Assembly: GCF_014203225.1 (NCBI RefSeq)
Contig: NZ_JACHIO010000003.1
Span: 342,057-406,056 of the forward strand
DNA length: 64,000 bases
Reading direction: 5' to 3'
From: Granulicella mallensis
GTDB lineage: Bacteria; Acidobacteriota; Terriglobia; Terriglobales; Acidobacteriaceae
Positions 17,848 through 27,318 of this stretch are shown in pieces. Below the pieces are notes generated by a model. The model did no database searches. It saw nothing but the letters and a program-made list of their open reading frames with translations, and was not told where the DNA came from. Numbering within the stretch: position 1 is the first letter of the stretch; every line of letters starts with the position of its first letter. The position numbers were made by a program, and so were the translations under genes.

Positions 17848-17949
17848 CACTTGCCTGCCATCAGATTCGATCGAAGGAGATGACGACCGGAGACATTCTG
17901 CTTACGGCCTGTCGGCATCCTCGATTGTTTGCGGCACAGAAGGAGAGAT

Positions 17950-18354
17950 ATGAATACCGAACACAACATCGAAATCGCTAAGAATTACCTCAAGGCCGTC
18001 GGCAATCGCGATGTCGAGGCGGTTGCAGAGCTGATGACGGAAGATGCGACATGGTGGATCATCCCGGGCTCGAAGTTCTCGGGAGATTACAAGATCAATA
18101 ACTTTCTTGCCGAGATGCCTGCTTTCTTCGCCCTCGCCACTGGCGACCTTGAGTTTGAGATCCTTCAGGTTTTGGCCGAGGACGATCAGGTCGCGATCGT
18201 CGCCAAGGGGAATATGCCCCTCAAGAGCGGGGCCAACTACAACAGCGATTACAGCTTCTTCTTCACCTTCCGCGACGGCAAGATCTTGAGTGGCCGTGAA
18301 TATTTGGACGGCGTGCTTGTCAACAAGATCTTTGGCGCTCCCGAACGTTCGTGA
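17950..18354 (+). CDS. NTF2-like (SnoaL-type) protein
   Basis: The protein has 134 residues from ATG 17950, preceded by AGGAGA. The pattern NYLKAVGNRDVEAVAELM ... FFFTFRDGKILSGREYLD is typical of the NTF2/ketosteroid-isomerase fold. It is probably a cytosolic enzyme or small-molecule-binding protein. Its position between the DinB and dehalogenase genes suggests a role in the same detoxification unit. Confidence 0.82.
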   Translation: MNTEHNIEIAKNYLKAVGNRDVEAVAELMTEDATWWIIPGSKFSGDYKINNFLAEMPAFFALATGDLEFEILQVLAEDDQVAIVAKGNMPLKSGANYNSDYSFFFTFRDGKILSGREYLDGVLVNKIFGAPERS

Positions 18355-18430
18355 GAGGCGTGGATGCGACCGGCCCCCATGTTCGTGACGAATGGGTGGC
18401 ACCCAAATAGTGTTAGAACTTTAATCGGAG

Positions 18431-19309
18431 ATGCTCGTGGCTCAACGTTCAATGAAATATGTAGAAGTTCTCGGCTCGAAGATGGCTTATGTGGATGAAG
18501 GCACAGGCGAAGCAACACAAACCGTCGCACTATTTCTTCATGGCAACCCAACCTCGTCCTATCTCTGGCGAAACGTGATTCCACATGTGGCTCCACACAT
18601 GCGCTGCATTGCCCCGGACTTGATAGGTTTCGGTGATTCTGACAAACCGGAGCTCTCGTACAGGGTCGAGGACCATGCACGTTACATCCAGGCGTTCATC
18701 GAGGCGTTGCACCTAAGAGACGTTGTATTGGTCGTACACGATTGGGGATCTGCACTAGGTTTGGATTGGGCACGGCGAAACTCAGCTAGAGTCAAGGGCG
18801 TGGCACTGATGGAGTTCATCGCGCCGGTTACAACATGGTTGGATCTCAGCCCTGCGGCTTACGACTATCTCCGAACCATTCGCGACCCGAAGCTGGGACG
18901 GAAGATGGTAATCGAGCAAAACAGTTTCATCGAGCAGGGTCTACCCGCCGGCATGCTTCGCCAGCTTTCCGCCGAAGAGATGAAAGACTACCGTCGTCCC
19001 TTTTTCAGTCCAACGACGAGGGAGCCGCTCTACCGGTTTCCCAACGAACTTCCAATTGCAGGAAACCCAAGCGATGTTTACGCCATGGCGATCGCTTATC
19101 ATGACTGGCTCATGACAACTGAGACGCCCAAACTCTTCTTTCATGCCCAGCCCGGCATATTCATTCCGCCGCAGCTAGCCGAGATTTATTCCAAACGTCT
19201 GAAGTCCTGCCGCACGGTTGATCTTGGACCAGGGCTCCATTATCTGCAGGAAGATCACCCAGACAAGATCGGACAGGAGATTGCCGCATGGCTGAAGACT
19301 CTCGATTGA
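18431..19309 (+). CDS. dhaA: Haloalkane dehalogenase (HLD-II-like)
   Basis: The protein has 292 residues. Motifs match haloalkane dehalogenases: HGNPTSSYLW (halide-stabilising Asn), the nucleophile Asp in VVHDWGSALG with its Trp partner, a Glu in LMEFIAP and the catalytic His in HYLQEDHP. Asp rather than Ser in the elbow separates it from esterases. It would cleave carbon-halogen bonds by hydrolysis. Start ATG 18431 lies close to GGAG; ATG 18452 is an alternative. The symbol is by family resemblance. Confidence 0.88.
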   Translation: MLVAQRSMKYVEVLGSKMAYVDEGTGEATQTVALFLHGNPTSSYLWRNVIPHVAPHMRCIAPDLIGFGDSDKPELSYRVEDHARYIQAFIEALHLRDVVLVVHDWGSALGLDWARRNSARVKGVALMEFIAPVTTWLDLSPAAYDYLRTIRDPKLGRKMVIEQNSFIEQGLPAGMLRQLSAEEMKDYRRPFFSPTTREPLYRFPNELPIAGNPSDVYAMAIAYHDWLMTTETPKLFFHAQPGIFIPPQLAEIYSKRLKSCRTVDLGPGLHYLQEDHPDKIGQEIAAWLKTLD

Positions 19310-19360
19310 ACCCAGGTGAAATCGAAGGGGAGTGCTCATCTTCACCAAGAGGATAAATTC

Positions 19361-19888
19361 ATGAAACGTAGCTATCTCAAGCCAATCGAAACGTTTTCAG
19401 TTGCTGCTGGACTCGCGCTCTTATTCATGGGAACCATCGGTATAGCAAAGGCCCAGTCTCCCCAAGAAGGTGTCACCTCGAACAAAAAGCAAGTAGAGGC
19501 GATGCTTATAGCATGGAAGAATGGCACCGGCGAACTGCTTCCCTTACTCGATGACAACGTCCGTTGGACCATCACTGGCAACTCGCTTGGTGCCGGTACA
19601 ACGGTTGGGAAACCCGAGCTTGTAGAGAAAATTCTCAATCCCTTTGGTGCCAGGTTTGCGTCTTCCGCAAACAAGTTCAAACCAACAACCATTCGTGGGA
19701 TCTACGGAGACGGAGACACCGTCATCGCGAACTTTGATGGATACGGCATTTCCAATGATGGGAAGCCGTATTCGAACTCGTATGTTTGGATTCTCAGGAT
19801 GCACGGAGGCAAGGTTGTCGAAGCGACGGCATTTTTCGATGCGGTCGCATTCGACGATCTGTGGACCCGCGTGAAACCTCAACCGTAG
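19361..19888 (+). CDS. Exported NTF2-like protein
   Basis: The protein has 175 residues from ATG 19361, preceded by GAGGA. An N-terminal signal peptide (SVAAGLALLFMGTIGIAKAQ) is followed by an NTF2-like domain: MLIAWKNGTGELLPLLDDNVRW and HGGKVVEATAFFD. Function unknown. It is last in the plus-strand run that begins with the SDR at 15384. Confidence 0.8.
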   Translation: MKRSYLKPIETFSVAAGLALLFMGTIGIAKAQSPQEGVTSNKKQVEAMLIAWKNGTGELLPLLDDNVRWTITGNSLGAGTTVGKPELVEKILNPFGARFASSANKFKPTTIRGIYGDGDTVIANFDGYGISNDGKPYSNSYVWILRMHGGKVVEATAFFDAVAFDDLWTRVKPQP

Positions 19889-19929
19889 GATTATGCGACC
19901 GCGGAAAAGGGATCACTCTCTACAGTATC

Positions 19930-19972
19930 TACTTAAAAGGTGCATATGCCCCTATAATAGGGGCATATGCAC
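19930..19972 (+). promoter_or_regulatory. MarR promoter with a 33-bp perfect palindrome over the -10 box
   Basis: A perfect palindrome (19940-19972) has 16-base arms, GTGCATATGCCCCTAT and its complement, around a single A. Its centre contains TATAAT (19953-19958), and a weak -35 TACTTA lies 17 bases upstream. The annotated ATG of the MarR gene (19967) is inside the palindrome, only nine bases from the -10. This is the geometry of an autorepressor operator with a leaderless or nearly leaderless mRNA. Confidence 0.75.
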
Positions 19973-20470
19973 ACATCCCGTGGGATCAAGACGGCCTCTC
20001 CCTCCTCTGACCAGTTAAACGACTGCAACTGCACCGCTTTGCGAAAGGCCTCTCGAAGGCTCTCGCAACTCTACGACTCCGCTCTTGCGCCCACGGGCTT
20101 GAAGTCGACACAGTATTCCATCCTTTCGGAGATCAGCCGATGGACTGAGACCCCGCCCACCGTGCGGCAACTTGCCGACGCGCTAGTGATGGACCGCTCG
20201 ACGCTTGGGCACAACTTGCGGCCCCTCGAACGAGATCAGCTGGTTTCGATGGCAGGTGTTGAGACGGACCGGCGGCGGAGACATGTCGGGCTGACACAGA
20301 AGGGCGTAGCCACGTTTGCCGAGGCGAAGAAGCTGTGGCGCACGGCTCAGAATCACTTTGAGAAAAGGTTCGGGGCCTCGCAGTCGGCCGAACTCCGCGG
20401 CATTCTGCTTGGTATTGCGGCCGATGGAGCATTTGCGCAGCCGATGTCGGCTTCAGCTTCAACCCGTTAG
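19967..20470 (+). CDS. MarR-family transcriptional regulator
   Basis: The protein has 167 residues with the MarR winged helix: TPPTVRQLADALVMDRSTLGHNLRPLERDQLV, then the wing VETDRRRRHVGLT. It lies ten bases upstream of an efflux transporter and probably controls it, sensing the exported compound. The ATG lies in the promoter palindrome, so translation may begin on a leaderless transcript; no Shine-Dalgarno is visible. Confidence 0.88.
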   Translation: MHTSRGIKTASPSSDQLNDCNCTALRKASRRLSQLYDSALAPTGLKSTQYSILSEISRWTETPPTVRQLADALVMDRSTLGHNLRPLERDQLVSMAGVETDRRRRHVGLTQKGVATFAEAKKLWRTAQNHFEKRFGASQSAELRGILLGIAADGAFAQPMSASASTR

Positions 20471-20480
20471 GAGTTCCGTT

Positions 20481-22070
20481 ATGGCTACATCCCCTCCAAC
20501 ACCGCATTACAAATCCCCGGAACGGCGCAAGTTTGCGATATTGCTGACGACTTCCCTCGTCTGCTCTTTGATCATGCTTGATGCCAATGTCGTCGCGGTC
20601 TCGTTGCCAGCTATCGCGAGATCTCTGGGTGCTTCCTTCACGGACATCGAGTGGGTTGTGAGCGCCTACGTACTTCCCTTTGCCGCTCTGCTGCTGGCCG
20701 CAGGATCTCTAGCAGACCGCCACGGCAGAAAGCGTACGATGCTTGCCGGCTTGGCAATCTTTGCCTTCGCCTCAGGGCTATGCGGACTTGCGCATTCGGC
20801 CTTAATTCTAAATTTGGCTCGTGCTCTTCAAGGCGTCGGCGCTAGTCTCTTGCTGACGTCAGCCCTTGCAGTCATCAATCATGCCTTTGCAGGACAGGAA
20901 CGGGCGCAAGCCTACGCTTTTTGGGGGGCTTGCCTGGGAATCGCGATCACCAGTGGACCGATCATCGGCGGGGCGATCACCAGTTTCTTCGGATGGCGCT
21001 GGACCTTCCTAGTAAACCTTCCTTTCTGCGCCGTCCTCTTTGTGGCCTCTTTCATCCTTGTGGAAGAGTCACGAGATCATGAGACTAAGAATCTCGACAT
21101 CGCGGGTATTCTAACGCTGAGTTCAGGGCTCTTTTTGTTGATCTGGGCCTTGATCGACGGCAACAGCGCTGGGTGGACTACTCCCGCTATCCTCTGGCGC
21201 TTCGCGGCGGCTGCAGGCTTGCTGGGCGCGTTCGTAGTTGCAGAACTTCGCCAAACGCGCCCGATGGTGGATTTGGCTCTCTTCGCACAGCCAACTTTCC
21301 TCGGGTCGGCTTTTGCGATGGTCGGATACGCAGGTGGGGCTCAGGTGATGATTTTTTACATGCCGATGTACCTACAAAATGCGTATGGATTCGAGCCCGC
21401 CAAGGCGGGCCTCGCCATGATTCCATTTGCACTACCGATGTTTCTGACGCCGCGTCTCGGCAGCCGACTTGCGAAGAGCTACTCAGGCCGCGCCCTTCTC
21501 ACAGCCGGTCTCATGACAACCCTGCTCGGGAACCTCCTCCTTTATGGCATTGCACACGCCGGCATGACCTATCCCGTTTTTGTCGTTGGCATGCTCGTGG
21601 CCGGGGTAGGAGCTGGTCTCCTGAATAGTGAGACGGCTAAGGTGATGCAGGGGGCAGTTCCCGCGCAGCGAGCCGGCATGGCTTCGGGACTGGCAGCGAC
21701 TACTCGATTCGTCGGGCTGTTGCTAGGCGTTGCCGCACTTGGCTCGGTGCTGGCCCAGGTTGTATCGAGCCAGTTCGTTAGCGCAGCCGTAGCGCTTGGT
21801 CTCCAACCGCAGTTTGCGGTACAGGCCGCGAAGCGAGTGGCCTCCGGCGATCTTGCAGGCGTAATGGCCGACGTTCCGTCGCGGCTTCAAACGCAGGTTC
21901 ATGCAGCCGGCTGGGCGGCGTTCGCGGGCGGATTCGCGGCAGCGAGCTTGGTTGCTGCTGCCGTGGCTGCTCTCACCGGCCTTCTCACATTTCTTCTGGT
22001 TCGCTCAACCGACACTGCACCCGGCACCGATGTCAATGATAGTGGCGCGTTGGTTGCAATGATGGAGTAG
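20481..22070 (+). CDS. MFS drug-efflux transporter, DHA2 (14-helix) type
   Basis: The protein has 529 residues from ATG 20481, preceded by TAGGAG. Helices run along the whole chain. Motif A appears as GSLADRHGRKRT and motif C-like residues follow near GACLGIAITSGPIIGG. DHA2 proteins export drugs by proton antiport, usually with broad specificity. It is cotranscribed with the MarR regulator. Confidence 0.9.
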   Translation: MATSPPTPHYKSPERRKFAILLTTSLVCSLIMLDANVVAVSLPAIARSLGASFTDIEWVVSAYVLPFAALLLAAGSLADRHGRKRTMLAGLAIFAFASGLCGLAHSALILNLARALQGVGASLLLTSALAVINHAFAGQERAQAYAFWGACLGIAITSGPIIGGAITSFFGWRWTFLVNLPFCAVLFVASFILVEESRDHETKNLDIAGILTLSSGLFLLIWALIDGNSAGWTTPAILWRFAAAAGLLGAFVVAELRQTRPMVDLALFAQPTFLGSAFAMVGYAGGAQVMIFYMPMYLQNAYGFEPAKAGLAMIPFALPMFLTPRLGSRLAKSYSGRALLTAGLMTTLLGNLLLYGIAHAGMTYPVFVVGMLVAGVGAGLLNSETAKVMQGAVPAQRAGMASGLAATTRFVGLLLGVAALGSVLAQVVSSQFVSAAVALGLQPQFAVQAAKRVASGDLAGVMADVPSRLQTQVHAAGWAAFAGGFAAASLVAAAVAALTGLLTFLLVRSTDTAPGTDVNDSGALVAMME

Positions 22071-22210
22071 GTTGTAGCCGTTTGGCCGGGAGCTTGAACT
22101 TCAATTGAAGCGACGAGCTACTGGCTCGTCTGCATAAGTCGAGGGATTCTCTACCTAAACACAAGTCAAGGTTCTTTGAAGCGATCCTAGGCTGGACTGA
22201 GGTATCCAAC

Positions 22211-22894
22211 ATGTTAAATCGACACTGGTTTTCTCTCGCGGCGGTTTTTGTATTTTTTATTGGCTCATCAGCTCTCTCGCCAACGCCTGCAAGAGTCCGT
22301 GGCACAGTCACCATAATCGACGGCGGGAGCCTGACGGTGAAGGAGCAGGACGGCACGACGCTCACGATAGGCACCGACTCCACCACAAAATACGTCGATG
22401 TCGTGCCATCGTCGCTGGATACGATCAAAGTGAACGATCACATTGGCACCGCCGTCAAAGGTCCTCTCAATCACTTGATCGCAGTCGAGATCGCGTTGGT
22501 GCCTGAGACTATGCGTCCTGGAAGAATTGGCTTCTATCCGTGGGACTCCTTGCCTGACACGTCGGGGTTTCCTCCACCAGATCGTGCAAGAGCGCACGTG
22601 GCCAGCGGCGTTGTTGCCCACATTTCCCGAGCAAGACCTGAGATGACGGACACCAACATGACCAACGGCACAGTTTCAGCCGCAGAGAGCAGCCGGATCG
22701 GTCGAACACTCACGGTGACCCTAGTCGGAGGAACTTCCGCTGAGATCCTGGTTTCGAGGACCGCGCCGGTGGTTCGGTTCATTCCTTCCAGGAGGCTAGC
22801 CCTGTCGGCAGGTTCTTCAGTTGTCGTATGGACCAGACCGGATGGCAAGGCGCGAATTGTTGCGGTCGGCAAAGGGATAAGGCCTCCGATGTGA
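22211..22894 (+). CDS. Exported hypothetical protein (DUF5666-like)
   Basis: The protein has 227 residues with a signal peptide (WFSLAAVFVFFIGSSALS). Two similar beta-rich repeats follow: VRGTVTIIDGGSLTVKEQDGTTLTIG, and later RTLTVTLVGGTSAEILV. This OB-like arrangement recalls DUF5666 domains. Function unknown; such genes are sometimes labelled metal transport accessory proteins, but nothing here supports that. Confidence 0.65.
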   Translation: MLNRHWFSLAAVFVFFIGSSALSPTPARVRGTVTIIDGGSLTVKEQDGTTLTIGTDSTTKYVDVVPSSLDTIKVNDHIGTAVKGPLNHLIAVEIALVPETMRPGRIGFYPWDSLPDTSGFPPPDRARAHVASGVVAHISRARPEMTDTNMTNGTVSAAESSRIGRTLTVTLVGGTSAEILVSRTAPVVRFIPSRRLALSAGSSVVVWTRPDGKARIVAVGKGIRPPM

Positions 22895-23011
22895 AGCAGA
22901 CTCAGAGGGATAGCCGATATCGTAACGACCGCGCCGCCAAGAGCTACAGCCGCGATCACTGTGTGAATGTATCTGGCGGCCCGGCCCGCCAAGCTAATGG
23001 AGTTTTGCTAA

Positions 23012-23860
23012 ATGAGTATGCTCGAGCCGTCCCAAGCACTTCTGGGGAATATCAAGGACAAGCGCGCTGACGTGACGATCGCTAAAATTACAGTAAAACC
23101 AGGAGAATGGAAGACTCCTGCCTCCTCAAACGTTAGTTTAGCGCTCACATTAAAGCCGACTGCTGCGACGAAGGTAAAGGGCAACCCTCAATATTTGAAG
23201 CCTATGCCTATGGGCAACATCTCCCTTTGCCCACTGAATGATTCACGGGTATTCGAGTTTACAACGGAGACCGCGTTTGCCCACATAACGCTCAGTGACG
23301 CCCTGTTCGCTCCGCTTCTGCAGGGCAGCAGAGTAACAAGGATAGAGCTTATCAGCCGCGATATTCTTGAAGATGCGACACTGCGCAAAATGGCCGCGGT
23401 CCTTCTACAGCAGAAACGAGACTGCTTTCAGGCCGGCGCGTTATTTCTCGACAGCATGGCGACAGCGTTATCGTCATATCTTGTTAGCAAATACTCAACT
23501 GTTTCGCCCCTGGAAGCGGCAGTCACTGGCGGCCTCGCGCCATCCACACTTCGGCGCTGTATTGATTTCATCCAAGCGAATCTTTCGAGATCGATCCGTC
23601 TCGACGACCTCGCTCGTGAATCTGGGCTGAGTACGTCACATTTGGTCCGCAGCTTTCGTCAAAGCATCGGAAAAAGTCCATATCAGTATGTCCTCGAACT
23701 GCGAACCCAGCGGGCAAAATCGATGATGCAAGAGGGACATCTCGGACTTACTGACATTGCATTGAGCAGCGGATTTGCCAATCAGCACCATTTGTCACGC
23801 GTATTCACAAAACTAGTAGGTATTACGCCCAGCCGGTATCGCGCAGGTCTGCCTGAATAG
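23012..23860 (+). CDS. AraC-family transcriptional regulator
   Basis: The protein has 282 residues. The C-terminal double HTH is clear: SIRLDDLARESGLSTSHLVRSF, then GLTDIALSSGFANQHHLSRVFTKLVG. The N-terminal half is a variable sensing domain. It resembles the regulator at 33519-34346, sharing GGLAP and YIQANL-type segments, so the two are paralogues. Targets unknown. Confidence 0.85.
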   Translation: MSMLEPSQALLGNIKDKRADVTIAKITVKPGEWKTPASSNVSLALTLKPTAATKVKGNPQYLKPMPMGNISLCPLNDSRVFEFTTETAFAHITLSDALFAPLLQGSRVTRIELISRDILEDATLRKMAAVLLQQKRDCFQAGALFLDSMATALSSYLVSKYSTVSPLEAAVTGGLAPSTLRRCIDFIQANLSRSIRLDDLARESGLSTSHLVRSFRQSIGKSPYQYVLELRTQRAKSMMQEGHLGLTDIALSSGFANQHHLSRVFTKLVGITPSRYRAGLPE

Positions 23861-23972
23861 GGACTGATGATAAATCTCTCTGTGCTCGCAACATATGTCG
23901 GCACCTCTTCACCTGTAGTTACATACCAAGCAATGTCTTTCGATTGCAAAAGATCAGGATGCGAGAGGTGAT

Positions 23973-24143
23973 ATGCGTAAGAACAATCCTAGCGATGCGG
24001 ACGCGATGTCCGACTTCTTTCTCCCACTCAATGTTGGCAAGGCCGTCGTCGTGCGTAGGATCATCCCAACTTTAAACCCGCCTGATGGGTATCCTGCGTT
24101 CGGGCCGTTCGTACCTGCCGATTTTCTGCACACATTCCAATAA
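23973..24143 (+). CDS. Possible small protein of 56 residues
   Basis: A short frame starts at ATG 23973, with AGAGGTG seven bases upstream, and reads MRKNNPSDADAMSDFFLPL and later PPDGYPAFGPFVP. No family is recognised. The good ribosome-binding site supports it; the lack of homology knowledge and short length argue for caution. It could be a fragment of a larger lost gene. Confidence 0.3.
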   Translation: MRKNNPSDADAMSDFFLPLNVGKAVVVRRIIPTLNPPDGYPAFGPFVPADFLHTFQ

Positions 24144-24601
24144 AGACCCGTTCCCGCTTTGTCAAAGGGACCACTTCGAGCATACATCTGCGACTCGCTA
24201 GGTCAACATTCTTTCACATTTGCGTGGAGGCTCAGAACTGTGAAGGCTACCGTTCCGCCGGACCACAAATTAGAAACTGTCAGTCCGTTGACTGGTTCCA
24301 TTTCAATACCGATACTCCTCGGTACTGTCAGCCACTCTCATTTGAGATCGAAGCTATATATACAAAAGAGTTGGCGCTCCATAGAGAAGCCACAACACAT
24401 ACCCGTCGTGCTACCAACGCATTCGACGTCTCCCGGTGCACCGCACGATTGGTTGAGTCGAGCAGTTGGCTTGCGGCCTGAGAGCACATTCATATCGCGT
24501 ACGAGGAAATGGAATTTCACACCGTAAGATGTTGGTTATAACGGATACAAAAAGGCAGGAGCAGATACAGTAGGTTACTCCACCGGAAATAGGCTAGGTT
24601 A
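24144..24601. other. Intergenic region without recognised gene
   Basis: Only overlapping short frames with no motifs occur here. The promoter of the downstream condensation-domain gene is probably within it but was not identified. Confidence 0.4.
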
Positions 24602-25897
24602 ATGGCAGTTACGAAACCGCTCCCGTTATCCTCGACCTCTCACCCTTGTGAATCAGGAGAGAAGCTTTCTGAACTCGGAGGTTTGCAGGAACATTTCTGG
24701 TTGGCGGAGCACACCGGATCTCATCTTGCGATACTCGTTGCCGAGGTCGAAGGTTCCACTACCGTCAACGACTGGCGCGACTCTCTTGCCAGTCTTCAGG
24801 TGAAGTATCCCGCGCTCGCCGCTCGGTTACGGAAGCATCCTGGCGAGAGGCCTTATTTGGAGTCTTTTCCCGAGGTTGTGATGGATTTCGAAGTCTTTTC
24901 CTACGAAGTTCATCCCGATTTGGATTCCATTTTGTCTGATCGGATAGTCCCATCCTTTGAATTCGGAGATGGGGGACTCGCACGCATCGCGCTTTATCAC
25001 GGGCCGACAAGGTCGATTGTGGTCATTGCGGCGCATCACGCTGCGAGCGACGGCAGGACGCTCGTCATGATGATGCGAGACCTGGTTGCCGGAGCGTCGG
25101 GAAATGACATTGGTCTCCCACTCCGCGCCTTGCCGCCGTTAACCGAACTCCTGGGAATGCCCTCACCTGAACCATACACCAACCTGCTGACACTTGAGGA
25201 GACCGCGCTTCGTTCCGAACCAGAGCGTCCGGCGGTCAAGGTAACTCATCACAAGCTAGGTGCCGACGAGTTTAGTGTGCTCCTAAGCCGTTGCAAGGCA
25301 GAGAGCACAACCGTACAAGGGGCGCTCGTCGCAGCCTTCATCCTTGCGGGACGTGAACTTTCTGAGTTCTGGCGCAGTAGGCCTGTAGTCTGTCTTTCCC
25401 CGATCGATTACCGATCGTTGCTCGGTGTCGAAGGCAGTGCAGGTGTGCCAATTGGCGTACATCCAACAGTTTCAACGCCCGAAGAGACGAAGAAAGGAAT
25501 TCGTTTTTGGGATCTCGCTCGTGCAACCAAATCAGACATGCTCAAGTCACAGACTAAGGAAGGCGCTATCGCCGGAGTCGAATACGCCGCAAGGTTTGTG
25601 CTGCGCGAAGGTAATCCGTACGACGTACGGACGGTAGATCCCGAACATCTCCTCGACCACGACCTCATGGTGAGCAACTATGGAAATTATGGTCACGATA
25701 TGCAGTTTGGATCACTTATGGTTAGAGCGCTCTATCCGGCAGTCACCTTTCCTATGAAGGAGACTCAGAGCATTTCACTACTTACCCTAGATGGTGTACT
25801 TCACATAACGCATTCAAGTCGTACGCGCCTTACAGGGCTTTGGGATCATGCCCGGGAGCTGTTGATTGCGGCAAGTACAGAAACAGTGTCTAAATAG
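24602..25897 (+). CDS. Condensation-domain acyltransferase (PapA/NRPS-C-like)
   Basis: The protein has 431 residues. The active-site motif HHxxxDG is present as HHAASDGR near residue 145, and an N-terminal LQEHFWLAEHTGSH resembles the start of polyketide-associated acyltransferases. Such enzymes transfer an acyl group to an alcohol or amine. No NRPS or PKS module is nearby, so it is a free-standing acyltransferase with unknown substrate. Confidence 0.75.
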   Translation: MAVTKPLPLSSTSHPCESGEKLSELGGLQEHFWLAEHTGSHLAILVAEVEGSTTVNDWRDSLASLQVKYPALAARLRKHPGERPYLESFPEVVMDFEVFSYEVHPDLDSILSDRIVPSFEFGDGGLARIALYHGPTRSIVVIAAHHAASDGRTLVMMMRDLVAGASGNDIGLPLRALPPLTELLGMPSPEPYTNLLTLEETALRSEPERPAVKVTHHKLGADEFSVLLSRCKAESTTVQGALVAAFILAGRELSEFWRSRPVVCLSPIDYRSLLGVEGSAGVPIGVHPTVSTPEETKKGIRFWDLARATKSDMLKSQTKEGAIAGVEYAARFVLREGNPYDVRTVDPEHLLDHDLMVSNYGNYGHDMQFGSLMVRALYPAVTFPMKETQSISLLTLDGVLHITHSSRTRLTGLWDHARELLIAASTETVSK

Positions 25898-26227
25898 ACG
25901 TAATTGAGACCGCTGCCGGTGCTCACGGCGAGAGCACATAACAGAGATTTCAAACACTTGAACTGTGCTACGGAATAGAGCCAGGAGGAAAAAGCACCAC
26001 CTGGGATCACTCGATGCTGTGTCTCAATTTGCGAGTACAAAGCTGCTTCCCAATTTCCGTCCGGATAGAACATGACGCACGGAAGCCCCCTTCCTACTTG
26101 GCATCTCGTCTGGGAGCGGGTTGCAATGTATCTACACCCCCGACTTGTCACGTAAGACGATAGCTCGCTGGCAAGAGAGGTTTGTCGAAAACGACTCGGA
26201 GGTCCCGAGACGCAAAAGGAGAATAGC
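25898..26227. other. Intergenic region without recognised gene
   Basis: No protein-like frame or RNA motif was found. AGGAG just before 26228 is the ribosome-binding site of the next gene. Confidence 0.4.
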
Positions 26228-26935
26228 TTGGCAACGTTCGTTCTCGTACATGGAGCCTTTCATGGAAGTTGGTCTTGGAAACGGGTGCGCAATGCACTCC
26301 AAGCCGCCGGGCATGAGGTATTCACTCCCACGCTTACAGGACTTGGCGAGCGGTCCCACCTCAACTCGCCGAACGTCAATCTTTCTACCCATATATTAGA
26401 TGTGATCAATCTCATCAAATGGGAAGAGCTATCGAACGTGGTTCTATGTGGTCACTCCTATGGTGGTTGCGTGATCAGCGGCGCGGCCGAGCAGTTGAAC
26501 AGCTCTATACGTGCATTGGTGTATGTCGAAGGGTTTGTGCTCGAAGACGGCGAGTCTCTTATGGACCTTTTTCCTCGTGAGCAGGTAAACCAAGCAAGAC
26601 AGCAGGCACAGACTGCCGGAGATGGCTGGAAGATCCTTCCGTTTCCCGCAAGTGTTCTTGGTACGAATTCAGCAGACGTTGATTGGGTAGATGCACAACT
26701 GACTCCCCAACCAATCGCTTCATTTGAAGAACCGCTTCTGTTTGCCAAAAGATCTCCAGAGGTTGCAGATATCCTCCACATTCTAGCGACCGGTTACGAG
26801 TCGCCGTTTCCGATTGCAGCTGCGCACGAACGCGCTAAAAAGAGAGGCTGGGCTACTCGCACCGTCTCCTGTGGACACGAAGTTATGCTTGATCGCCCCG
26901 ATGATCTGACTAAACTACTTCTGGAATACGTCTGA
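26228..26935 (+). CDS. Alpha/beta hydrolase (methylesterase/EstC-like)
   Basis: The protein has 235 residues from TTG 26228, chosen because AGGAG lies at proper distance and the chain then begins ATFVLVHGAFHGSWSW, the normal N-terminus of this family. The nucleophile is in CGHSYGG, and the catalytic His in SCGHEVMLDRP. It resembles plant-type methylesterases and EstC, which hydrolyse small carboxylic esters. Stand-alone gene. Confidence 0.85.
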   Translation: MATFVLVHGAFHGSWSWKRVRNALQAAGHEVFTPTLTGLGERSHLNSPNVNLSTHILDVINLIKWEELSNVVLCGHSYGGCVISGAAEQLNSSIRALVYVEGFVLEDGESLMDLFPREQVNQARQQAQTAGDGWKILPFPASVLGTNSADVDWVDAQLTPQPIASFEEPLLFAKRSPEVADILHILATGYESPFPIAAAHERAKKRGWATRTVSCGHEVMLDRPDDLTKLLLEYV

Positions 26936-26961
26936 CGCAATCTAGAAAAGGTTGAGAGCGA

Positions 26962-27225
26962 TGGACCGTTACAAGGCCAGATCTGGGCGTCCAGGATTCA
27001 TTCAACGGCGCTGTACTCGAGCGAATGTTTGTTGAGATGAAACGGGAGTGACCAACGGGCTTCTTGCGATTGTCCCCGCAGATTTACTCAAAAGACCAAA
27101 GTCATATCCGAGCAGGATTGTGCAAGAGAGGCGCTGCGAGATCGCCTTTCTGTCCTCAACAATGCCACGGCTAATAGGATGCCCCATGCTGGTTAGATCC
27201 GTTTGGTTGTGAAGCCCCGATCATG
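26962..27225 (+). pseudogene. Decayed second copy of the DinB-like gene
   Basis: Nucleotide similarity to the 3' half of the DinB gene (about 17580-17845) is visible by eye: AGGATTCATTC, GCGAATGTTTG, the GAGCAGGATT block, and an ending GATCATGACACC against AATCATGACACT. Frame is not preserved and there are gaps, so no protein can be made. It documents a past duplication or repeat import of this cargo segment. Confidence 0.6.
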
Positions 27226-27318
27226 ACACCCTGAATCGGGCATCAAGGCCGATTGCTCAGAAACGCTGCGTATGAACTAAAAGACATCTGGAGTCCAACC
27301 GTCAAGGGAGGAATTCAT

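Noticed and set aside
22534..22992. Minus-strand frame starting MAGRAARYIHTVIAAVALGG
   Set aside because: The start looks membrane-like, but most of the frame is antisense to the exported protein at 22211-22894.
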